A stretch of 8,097 bases of DNA from Dehalococcoidales bacterium (lineage in GTDB: Bacteria; Chloroflexota; Dehalococcoidia; Dehalococcoidales; UBA5760). Location: the NCBI GenBank assembly GCA_028710655.1, contig JAQTTS010000090.1, forward strand, positions 1-8,097, read 5' to 3'. The notes beneath the pieces are model-generated. The model searched no databases. It was not told where the DNA came from and saw only the letters and a list, made by a program, of their open reading frames with translations. A program made the translations under genes and the position numbers. How positions within the stretch are numbered: the stretch's first letter is position 1; each line of letters opens with the position of its first letter. Of this stretch, positions 1 through 6,800 are shown piece by piece.

Positions 1-473
1 TGGTACTTGGTTCGCTTTTGTGTGCAGTCATGTCATCTAGCCTGCTCCTGAGTGCAAGTACGATAGTCACGGAAGATATCATCCACCGCTTTAAACCCAA
101 TCTCAAAGAAAAGCAACTGCTATTGATATCGCGTCTAGTTGTGGCTCTGATGGGCATACTTTCACTGTTTGTGGCACTCTACCTGAAGGGCATTATTAGT
201 TCTTTGTTGTTCGCTTACACTGTCTTTTCATCGGGTGTGATACCTTTGATAATCTTCGGTTTTTTCCGCGAGAAATTGAAGATAACCCCGGCTGGTGCAA
301 TGGCAGCCATTATCGGCGGTGGTGGGGCGGGGTTACTCAGTCAAGTGCTCAAGATAAAATATCTGGATATCGAAGCTATCGGCATCGGTATTACCTTGCT
401 TTTTCTGGTGAGTTGGGTTGAACGTACTATCAAAAATGCAAATATCGCTTCTAAAACAAGTAATCGTTCTTGA
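1..473 (+). CDS. Sodium:solute symporter (SSS family), C-terminal part
   Basis: This is the 3' end of an integral-membrane secondary transporter that would use a sodium gradient to import a small solute. The substrate cannot be read from this fragment. The frame is open from the left edge (first full codon at base 3) to TGA at 471-473, so the N-terminus is missing, and the TTG at 18 is an internal codon. The segment MSSSLLLSASTIVTEDI, from base 30, matches the family's Ser-rich sodium-site helix followed by the 'T-x-D' turn, as in the PutP region that ends in SSAITEDLY. About four hydrophobic helices follow (LLLISRLVVALMGILSLFVA, SSLLFAYTVFSSGVIPLIIF, a Gly/Ala-rich helix near bases 292-345, and IGIGITLLFLVSW), then a short polar tail. 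The family call is firm. The gene converges on the receiver gene at 660-1040, with no clear terminator between them. Confidence 0.88.
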   Translation, partial: VLGSLLCAVMSSSLLLSASTIVTEDIIHRFKPNLKEKQLLLISRLVVALMGILSLFVALYLKGIISSLLFAYTVFSSGVIPLIIFGFFREKLKITPAGAMAAIIGGGGAGLLSQVLKIKYLDIEAIGIGITLLFLVSWVERTIKNANIASKTSNRS

Positions 474-659
474 CGCCGGCGACGCATTCTCATGGTATTT
501 TCCACTACGTATTGCAGGCTTACCCTCATTCACGCACGGGTGTCAGTAAGAGCATACGTCGGAATTGCTAAAGTTGCTGATTCAATCTATAAGTATGCCC
601 ACTTGGGAGGATTAGAACTGGGTAAATACTTCAGTTTGAAGGTCTTCTCAAAACAAGTT

Positions 660-1040
660 TTACTTTTTGTTACATTGCAAAATGGTTTGGGTCTTCTCGA
701 CCAGTTCTTTATAGGACACGGGCTTTTGTATATAAAGATCAGCCCCAGCTTCCTTTATTGCCTTCCTCTTTATTTCCTGGGTGATATCTTCTCCTATTAC
801 AATGACGGGTATGCCGAAGTCAGAGAATGTGTGGCAAATTACCAGGCTGCAAGTGGTTCCCTCGTCAAGAATGACAATATCCGGACTGAATATATATATT
901 TTATTAAGGTTCTTTGGACTTCTGGAAAAATGGACAACGCTGAAACCATCACGGGTGAACGCTGGTACAAGACCTTTGGTCGAGGAGGATATTCCTTCTA
1001 TTAACAGAATCCGGTCGCGGGTGCTTTTTTTTCTCATCAT
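660..1040 (-). CDS. Stand-alone receiver (REC)-like domain protein, atypical active site
   Basis: This is a single-domain CheY-like protein of 126 residues if it starts at the ATG at 1040-1038. It would be a cytoplasmic signalling protein, but no partner kinase or output domain is visible. The alternating beta/alpha pattern is clear: RILLIEG (beta 1), FSVVHFS (beta 2), PDIVILDEG (beta 3, with the likely phospho-acceptor Asp at residue 59), IPVIVIGED (beta 4) and AGADLYIQKPVS, which carries the conserved Lys-Pro. Two family positions are unusual: the acidic pair after beta 1 is reduced to Glu-Gly, and the usual Thr/Ser after beta 4 is Gly. Phosphotransfer may therefore be weak or lost. The frame stays open upstream to a TTG at 1124, but that extension is in frame with a decayed transposase remnant. 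I therefore prefer ATG 1040 or ATG 1037. Neither has a good Shine-Dalgarno site, so the start is uncertain. Confidence 0.72.
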   Translation of the reverse strand: MMRKKSTRDRILLIEGISSSTKGLVPAFTRDGFSVVHFSRSPKNLNKIYIFSPDIVILDEGTTCSLVICHTFSDFGIPVIVIGEDITQEIKRKAIKEAGADLYIQKPVSYKELVEKTQTILQCNKK

Positions 1041-1175
1041 TGTTGAAGATATCCAAAATTCGTTAATTGGTGGCTGGAGCACTTGAATTACATCGCGAAT
1101 ATTACCCGAAGAATTGTCACTCAATAAGCAGACGGCGCTACCTGAGACTTTTGTTGCTTCTGGTTTGAACGATCT

Positions 1176-1451
1176 TCAGATAATTAGTTCCAAAAAGGCT
1201 AAGTTAGCTGGGGTAAGTTTAGGAGGACGTCCTGTGCGGGGAGCATCAGCCAGACCCCTGATACCGACAGCCAGAAAATTATTTTTCCAAGCTCTGAGAC
1301 AATGTCAGATGGTCTGGAGAAGTCAGGGTGTTTCACTTTCGGTATGCCCATCAGCCACCAGTAGCAAGGCTGATACCCGATGCCGAATTCGTAGATCAGG
1401 GTTACTCTTTTTAGCCTGCAATAAAGTCTGTCTTTCCTCACTTCCCCACAT
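1176..1451 (-). pseudogene. IS630-like transposase N-terminal (HTH) remnant
   Basis: Reading the minus strand from ATG 1451-1449 gives a recognisable N-terminus of an IS630-type transposase, the helix-turn-helix part that precedes the DDE domain. It includes RHRVSALLLVADGHTESE, then LLQT, and later RGLADAPRTGRPPKLTPA, which is the family's 'GLaDaPRtGRPpkLt' linker. Three TGA codons interrupt the same frame at 1325-1323, 1307-1305 and 1178-1176. Each sits where an Arg codon CGA would suit the family (EIARLLQTSRHTV and a basic site after ELII), so single C-to-T changes explain them. A Shine-Dalgarno-like GAGAGGG lies at 1467-1461, nine bases before the ATG. No DDE catalytic domain follows: the frame runs on without recognisable motifs into the receiver ORF, possibly as further remnant down to about 1041. 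It is a relic and should not be functional. The family call comes from motif memory only. Confidence 0.7.
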
Positions 1452-1520
1452 TCGACACCACCCTCTCTTTTATAATTTACTACCTCCTTTTTATCTTACA
1501 TATAGTCCGTTATTTGTGCT

Positions 1521-1534
1521 TGTCCGCTTAGGCA
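1521..1534 (+). repeat. 14-bp direct repeat, copy 1
   Basis: The sequence tgtccgcttaggca occurs here and again, unchanged, at 1625-1638, which is 104 bp away start to start. The bases next to this copy (ggcagggtcatttcattta, 1531-1549) also form an imperfect inverted repeat with 1610-1629. The arrangement suggests a small mobile or REP-like remnant, but two copies are too few to define a family. Confidence 0.65.
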
Positions 1535-1615
1535 GGGTCATTTCATTTATTTCTCTTTTTCGTTCATTTCGAGGCTACCCAACCTTTCTCTGGCAATCTC
1601 GATCTGAGGTAAATG

Positions 1616-1637
1616 AAAAAGCCCTGTCCGCTTAGGC
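1616..1637 (-). terminator. Weak candidate rho-independent terminator of the surface-protein operon
   Basis: On the minus strand the transcript would read GCCTAAGCGGACAGGGC and then five T. GCC(T) can pair with (A)GGGC around a loop of about eight bases, which gives only a short 4-5 bp stem. It lies about 90 bases downstream of the stop of the last gene in the operon (1724) and is in the right orientation. The T-run and position support the call, while the short stem argues against an efficient terminator. Confidence 0.35.
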
Positions 1638-1638
1638 A
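1625..1638 (+). repeat. 14-bp direct repeat, copy 2
   Basis: This is an exact copy of 1521-1534 in the same orientation. Flanking bases differ immediately on both sides, so the identical core is exactly 14 bp. On the minus strand this copy forms the stem-loop portion of the terminator candidate at 1616-1637. Confidence 0.65.
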
Positions 1639-1723
1639 AAAGACCATTCTACACGCCAGTGTATGAGGTTTAATTCCTGCTATGACCTGACAGTTTATTG
1701 TGTGCTAGGATTAAGATTTGATT

Positions 1724-1921
1724 TCATGTTATTTCATTTGTCTTCCTCGATTTGTTTTGCTGTAATAGTAAATTTGATTTTCGACTCAGGTATATCATGC
1801 ACCCCTGGCAGAATCCTTCCTGACATATAATCGGTTCGTACGGGCATATCAACCCCTTATTATTCTCCTGGATGCTATACTTTCTTCTTTCTCCTGATAC
1901 AATTATTCTTACTGTCTTCAT
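1724..1921 (-). CDS. Small four-cysteine protein, translationally coupled (unknown function)
   Basis: This is a 65-residue protein that I do not recognise. Its ATG (1921-1919) shares one base with the TAA stop of the 612-residue gene (TAATG), and a Shine-Dalgarno-like GGAGAA lies at a good distance inside the end of that gene. Translation is therefore probably coupled, which is the main argument that the gene is real. The centre holds CPYEPIICQEGFCQGC, with Cys at residues 26, 33, 38 and 41 (C-x6-C-x4-C-x2-C). That pattern would suit binding of one zinc or an iron-sulfur centre. There is no signal peptide and no membrane helix, so it should be cytoplasmic, and both ends are basic and polar. 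It closes the operon. A role in regulating or assisting the secreted proteins is a guess from position only. Confidence 0.65.
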   Translation of the reverse strand: MKTVRIIVSGERRKYSIQENNKGLICPYEPIICQEGFCQGCMIYLSRKSNLLLQQNKSRKTNEIT

Positions 1922-3759
1922 TATTTACTTCTCCGCAGCAGCCAGGTGACCAACAGAGCTAGAACTACTACCGCAGCGATAATTCCACCAACCAGAGGCC
2001 AATTAAACGGGTTGTCTGGAGTTGGCCCCGAAGAGTTTATTACCGTGAAGTTTCTCGTTACTCCACCGACATCCACGGTGTAGCTCCCGGCTTCCTTCTT
2101 GCTGAGCGTAAAGCTTATTGTTTCCTGACTGCCGGCGGCAACGACCACGCTCCTTTCCGCTTCTCTGGCATTATTTACCATAAGCATTGCCTTGTAGCTG
2201 CCGTCGCTGCCTCCCGTGTTCAGGATGATGGCAGTGACGGTCACCATACCATCCGGCTGGATCTCCGCAGGATTGACCGTGAGGTCGGATACTGCAAAGG
2301 CGGCTGGCTCTGAAGGCGATTTCTCTATTGTAAAGTTTCCTGACAGCTCGCCGATATTCACGCTGTAGCTGCCGGGCTCATTCTTGAGCACGCTGAAGCT
2401 GACGGTTTGGCTTTTCCCGGGACCAACAGTGACAATATTTATTTCTTCCTTAACCCCGTTGATACTCAGGGCTACGGTGCAGTTCCCTTCCATGCCACCG
2501 TCATTAGCCACGGAAACGGTTATGGTCACCCTTTCGCCAGAACTTACTGTAGGCGGGGAAATTTCAAGTAGCGACAATGCCCAGTGGGCGGGCTGGATAG
2601 CGCCAATTAGGGCAAAGGTGCTAAAGTGCTCGACCGAAGCGGTAATGGTGTCGGTCTCTGCATTCACCATGCATTGGAGTTCCACCCATTTGCTGCTCTC
2701 CTCATCATAGTAGGCGATGACCAGGTCTTCTGCGGCCACACCTTCGGGTATAGCTGCTGGGTCATATTGCCAAGTAAGGGTAAAGGGCGGATTAAAGGTC
2801 GCCCCAGCGGGGCTGAAATCATAAGCCAGCCCGATGATATTGGCACTTTCAGGGGGTGGCGGAGGGTTATCCTGCGACCTGGCTGTCAAGCTGGTAAGGG
2901 GGCCGCCATTCCTGTCCAGCGCCTTGGTACCACTGGGGATGGTGATAGTCAGTTTGCCATCTGCAGAGGTTCCCTTTATATCCCCCTGCACTATGCCATT
3001 GCTATTGATATTGAAGCTTCGTATCGTGCCAAAGAGGTTGGCGCTCAGTGTAGGCGTTTCGCCGCCACTCATGCCGCCGCTCCCGCCACTGCCTCCTGAT
3101 GATGTAGAGGTGGTGAAAATCCGGTCTGAACCGCGTACTGTGGTTGTACCGACTGCTTTAGCTCTAAAGTGATAGGCCCTACCCGATGAGAGACCGTTCA
3201 AGCTGGCGCTAAAAGATCCTGGATCCGTCATTACCTGAGGAGGCGTCTCATTACCGTATTCATCTGATATCCCCCACTCAAAAGACACCTCTACAGAAGT
3301 ATTCCCTCCCGGATTGTTCAACATACCGTTCAGTGTAGCGGTTGTGCGACTTACGCTGGAAGCGGCTAAGGTTGTCACTGTGAGCGCTGGCGGGGGAGTC
3401 GGCCCGTTTTCTGCGGCCAGATTAAGAGGAACATCCCATGTCGACGAGGATGGGTGTGTCGTTTGACCGCCGAATACCCCGTTTACTTTAAGGACCACTA
3501 AATCTCCCTGATTAGCTGCAACCGGTAGTTCGTAAATACCCGTATCGGTAGTACCTCCCGGGGAGTTTGTGGCAACTTCCTGTCCGCCGATCTCCGCGGT
3601 GATAACAGTACCGATTGGAGCATCTTCTCCAGCTATAGTCACGTTTCCGTGATAGAGGAGCGGCACTGTCGGCGGCTGTGACTGGGCCATGGCGGCAGTT
3701 GGGATAAGAAGCAGGCACAAGGCTATCGCTATAACCAGCGTACGAAAAACGATTTTCAT
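1921..3759 (-). CDS. Secreted, C-terminally membrane-anchored multidomain surface protein
   Basis: This is a 612-residue cell-surface protein. A signal peptide spans residues 1-25 (hydrophobic core then AMA, cut before QSQ). Residues 32-113 form a beta domain of the carboxypeptidase-regulatory or transport-associated kind. Residues 125-217 resemble fibronectin type III (TLAASSVSRTTATLNG ... YHFRAKAVG). A Gly/Ser linker (220-233) follows. Residues 236-386 resemble a ZU5 or pre-anchor module with an NPPPPPES insert, ending in YYDEESSKWVEL ... VEHFSTFALIG. Two CARDB-type adhesion domains follow at about 394-478 and 488-573, each with a 'V-x-N-x-G' turn and a terminal 'GSY-x-V ... F-T-(I/V)' strand. 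Residues 587-607 form one membrane helix, followed by RRSK, a stop-transfer end with no sortase motif. GGGAG lies eight bases before the ATG, which supports the start. It sits 61 bp after the giant gene and overlaps the Cys4 gene by one base. Its ligand is unknown. Confidence 0.85.
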   Translation of the reverse strand: MKIVFRTLVIAIALCLLLIPTAAMAQSQPPTVPLLYHGNVTIAGEDAPIGTVITAEIGGQEVATNSPGGTTDTGIYELPVAANQGDLVVLKVNGVFGGQTTHPSSSTWDVPLNLAAENGPTPPPALTVTTLAASSVSRTTATLNGMLNNPGGNTSVEVSFEWGISDEYGNETPPQVMTDPGSFSASLNGLSSGRAYHFRAKAVGTTTVRGSDRIFTTSTSSGGSGGSGGMSGGETPTLSANLFGTIRSFNINSNGIVQGDIKGTSADGKLTITIPSGTKALDRNGGPLTSLTARSQDNPPPPPESANIIGLAYDFSPAGATFNPPFTLTWQYDPAAIPEGVAAEDLVIAYYDEESSKWVELQCMVNAETDTITASVEHFSTFALIGAIQPAHWALSLLEISPPTVSSGERVTITVSVANDGGMEGNCTVALSINGVKEEINIVTVGPGKSQTVSFSVLKNEPGSYSVNIGELSGNFTIEKSPSEPAAFAVSDLTVNPAEIQPDGMVTVTAIILNTGGSDGSYKAMLMVNNAREAERSVVVAAGSQETISFTLSKKEAGSYTVDVGGVTRNFTVINSSGPTPDNPFNWPLVGGIIAAVVVLALLVTWLLRRSK

Positions 3760-3772
3760 GGCGTATTCTCCC
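3760..3772 (-). promoter_or_regulatory. Shine-Dalgarno site of the 612-residue gene, possibly structure-controlled
   Basis: The minus strand reads GGGAGAATACGCC directly before the ATG at 3759, giving a GGGAG core with eight bases of spacing. The same GGGAG can pair with CTCCC at 3785-3781 around an eight-base loop. That CTCCC belongs to the 3' arm of the 10-bp hairpin at 3781-3804, so hiding of the site and formation of the upstream hairpin exclude each other. Confidence 0.6.
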
Positions 3773-3780
3773 TTTAAAGC

Positions 3781-3804
3781 GGGAGGGAGAGATTTCTCCC
3801 TCCC
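3781..3804 (-). promoter_or_regulatory. Perfect 10-bp intergenic hairpin between the two surface-protein genes
   Basis: Bases 3781-3790 (gggagggaga) and 3795-3804 (tctccctccc) are perfect inverse complements around a four-base loop. The hairpin lies 17 bases past the stop of the giant gene and 21 bases before the start of the 612-residue gene. No T-run follows on the minus strand (it continues GCTTTAAAG), so it is not a classical terminator. It could protect the 3' end of an upstream message, cause partial termination, or control exposure of the downstream ribosome site. Confidence 0.6.
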
Positions 3805-3820
3805 CTTAAGTCAATTAGTG

Positions 3821-6800
3821 CTAACGTAAAAACGCGTCGGTGGGCACAATTACACCCTCTTCTCTAGCCCACAACCAGAAGCCGTGCCCAACTTTCATGT
3901 CGATAATACCCTTGATATCAGTGTATTCTTTGGCAACAGGATCAAAGTTCCAGAGTACCGGATAAGTCCCTTTTATATTGGCCAGATAACCGCGATCGTT
4001 TTCCGCATCGTAGTCAATCATGTTGACCAGGGACTTGAAGCCGATGAGGTTCCAGCCTTCAACAACGCCGTAGGTCGGTGGAGCAGCGGGTGGATCGGGA
4101 TTCTCCCTCCCGGTGACGGTGAGGTAGTCCCTGGACTCCATGAAGACCCAGTAGCCGTAGCCGTCTGCCAGCACGTCCAGATCACCGGTACCGGCGGCAG
4201 GATTGTAGTAAGAATAATCTCCGGTAGCGGCGTCATACCCCCAGACGATGCCGATGCTGCTGACGTCTCCCGAAGCCAGGTTAGCGGCGCTGATGACTTC
4301 CGAGATATTCGGGTTGTCCGGTATGATAGGCAGGGAAATCAGGTTCCAGCCTTCCACCAAATTCAATTCGTATCCGGTAACCTCGGAGACAATCGCCAGG
4401 GTAAGCGTTTCATCAACAGCCTCATTTTCCGCAGCGTCCATGGCAGAGATAGTGATAGGGTAACTACCCTGGGCCATATCCCCTGCAACGGTGGCGGTGC
4501 CGGTGTAGCTTTCGCCGTCCGGTGTCAGGTTTACTGTATCGTCGAAGGCGTCGCACTCAACGCTAACGCTATCTACCCGGACGTTGTCAACTACAGTGGC
4601 CGTGATAGTTACTGTGTCACCGGGCCGGGCGGACTCCAAGCCAAACGGGTATTCGATAGCGGCGTCGGAGATTTGCGGGGACTCACTATCCGGATTGAGC
4701 GTCAGTTCGACTTCAATATCATTGTTAAGCACATCAACGGCTTCGATTGTTAGAATAACCGGGGCGGCTGATGCCAGTTCCAGGTCTTCCAGAAGATATT
4801 CATATCTCTCAGTCGCATCGTTGTATGTCATCTCTTCGACTCTGCCCAGCGGACTGAGGTCAATGGTGACGGAGGCAATGTCTGATAGTGCATCGGTAAC
4901 AGCGGTAAAGAAGGTGACATCGGTCGGTGTAGCTGCTTCTACGAATTCCGGGTCGGCTCCGTAGGTTTCTATTACCGGCGGGGTGGTGTCCCGGAGAATG
5001 GCGGTGGTGTCGCTTCCCTCATTGCCAGCCCTGTCAGTGATGGTGACTACTATCTCATTTTCACCTTCGGCCAGGGCTACCGCAGCTTCAGTACTCCATG
5101 TGCCATCCGCAGCAGTTATCGTTATCAAGTCTCCATCTGCATTCCGTGCAGCTTCCTCGTTTACGGTGAGGGTTATTTCTTCCAGGTTGGTTTCATTATA
5201 AGTGCCGGAAATGTCCTGAGTTTCCACAGCGACGGCTACCGGGAGATCACTGATGGTTATCTCCGGAGCAGTGATATCCACGGTGAAGGACCAAGTTTCT
5301 TCAGCCGGGTTGTCCAGCGTGTCGGCCACGGTGATGGTGACGGTATGCTCGCTCTCAGCCAGAGGCTCAGCGGGCGTGTAGGTGAGAGCGCCGGAATCAT
5401 AGCTGTGCTCCACTGTCTCACCGTTCAGCGTCACCACGATGCTGTCTTCATCGATGCCAGAGCCGGTTAGGGTAGCGGAGATCTGGGGCTGGTCATTGCT
5501 GACGAAATCCCCATCTCCCGGAGAGAGGTCGGTAATGCCGGGCGCTGTTGTGTCAATGGTGAATGACCAGGTTTCTTCAGCTTGGAAGCCCAGCCTGTCG
5601 GCCACGTTGACGGAAACGGTATATCCTCCATCAGCCAGGGGGGTAGCGGGGGTATAGGTGAGAGCGCCGGAATCATAGCTGTGCTCCACTGTCTCACCGT
5701 TCAGCGTCACCACGATGCTGTCTTCATCGATGCCGGAGCCTGCTCCGTCGCTTAAAGCAGCTTCGATAGCGGGCTGGTCTTCGGCGATGGTTATCCCATT
5801 ATCAGGTGATACTACGGTTATCGCTGGTGCTTCGTCATCCACAATAACGGTAGCTGAGACCGGTCCCAGAATGCTGTTATAGCTCACGGTGATAGTGTCA
5901 ACCTCTCCATCATTGACGCCCAGGACATCTGACGGAGGGGGCAAGGCAGCCGTGGTGGTGAAGGACCCTGTAAAGATGCCGGTATCGACAACGATCTCTC
6001 TAAGTGTGACTTCAATCCCCACGGTGTCACGAGTGCTGGTGGTTCGGACGGTAATGCTGTCCAATCTGATGGGGTCATTATTGGCGCCGTCATCTCCGAT
6101 GGTAATGGTAATCTCATCTCCGATCCTGTAGAAGGACTGGTCGAAAGAGATTGTGGCTCCCAGTGCGAATGGCGTCCCCGTCATTTGCGTGAGGTTGGGC
6201 GAGGTGGTGCTGTCAATAATGGCCCAGATGTATTTGTCGGCTGTATTGACACCTGTATTCGAGCAGGGGCGCCAGTCGGTTCCGTCATACCAGTACATTA
6301 TGAGGGAATCTTCGTCCAGGCCGGCAATCTCGTCCAGTGTATAGTAGACGCGAATCTCCAGTTCGTTTACGTTTGCTGCATCTTCAGCGGGCACCATGAC
6401 ATCGACATATTTTCCCACCGTGCCGAAAGTAGTCTCCGCCACATCTTCCTCTGCCAATTTCTGAGTCGTAATAGTGGCCGGGCCGGTGGTGTTATAGGAA
6501 ACCGAGGTATCGGCATCTGGCACATCTACTTCGCCCTCACCGTCAACAACAACATTAGCAGCAGGCTGTCCGGCCGGAATATGGACAAATATCTGTGCGT
6601 TAGCGCCTTCCAGCAGGATGGAGTCGTACACATTTTCCGCCCAGATATGAGCCGGGCCAGTAGCATCCTTGACATGGATGTCCCGGGTAATTGACCCTGT
6701 TATAGTGTTTGCATCCTCTTGGCTTCCCTCGCTGCCGATATGGACTTCAGCAATATTACCGGTCATCCATATTCCCGCAGTCTCATTGCCCGAAAACTGG

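Larger units (their letters stand above)
1452..1723. other. Gene-free, AT-rich intergenic region
   Basis: I see no credible gene on either strand here. The stretch separates the three-gene surface operon (which ends at 1724) from the transposase relic. It holds a 14-bp direct repeat, an imperfect inverted repeat and a weak terminator candidate, listed separately. It also holds a strong Shine-Dalgarno-like AAAGGAGGT on the minus strand at 1490-1482. The first ATG in the relic's frame is about 30 bases further on, and a stop codon (TAA, 1472-1470) lies between them, so this site does not drive the relic directly. A TATAAT at 1471-1476 on the plus strand has no convincing -35 partner. Confidence 0.6.

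Noticed and set aside
492..1004. A 170-residue open frame on the plus strand
   Set aside because: It is antisense to the receiver gene over most of its length and has no recognisable motif.
1122..1124. TTG at 1124 as the start of the receiver protein
   Set aside because: The extra 28 residues are in the register of the transposase relic, and the receiver fold begins only after the ATG pair at 1040/1037.
1176..1325. Recoding of TGA as a sense codon to rescue the transposase frame
   Set aside because: The symporter gene at 1-473 ends in TGA at the expected length for its family, and the missing DDE domain shows the relic is dead in any case.
1114..1635. A 173-residue open frame on the plus strand
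   Set aside because: It is antisense to the transposase relic and runs through low-complexity intergenic sequence, with no domain-like pattern.
1521..1638. CRISPR array
   Set aside because: There are only two copies of a 14-bp unit with a 90-bp interval, and no cas gene. This does not fit repeat-spacer geometry.
3781..3804. Classical rho-independent terminator after the giant gene
   Set aside because: The stem is strong, but the minus strand continues GCTTTAAAG with no run of T, and the next gene follows at once with its own ribosome site.
3884..4753. A 289-residue open frame on the plus strand
   Set aside because: It lies entirely antisense to the strongly supported giant surface-protein gene and shows no domain, signal peptide or ribosome site. 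It is a by-product of codon bias in the opposite strand.
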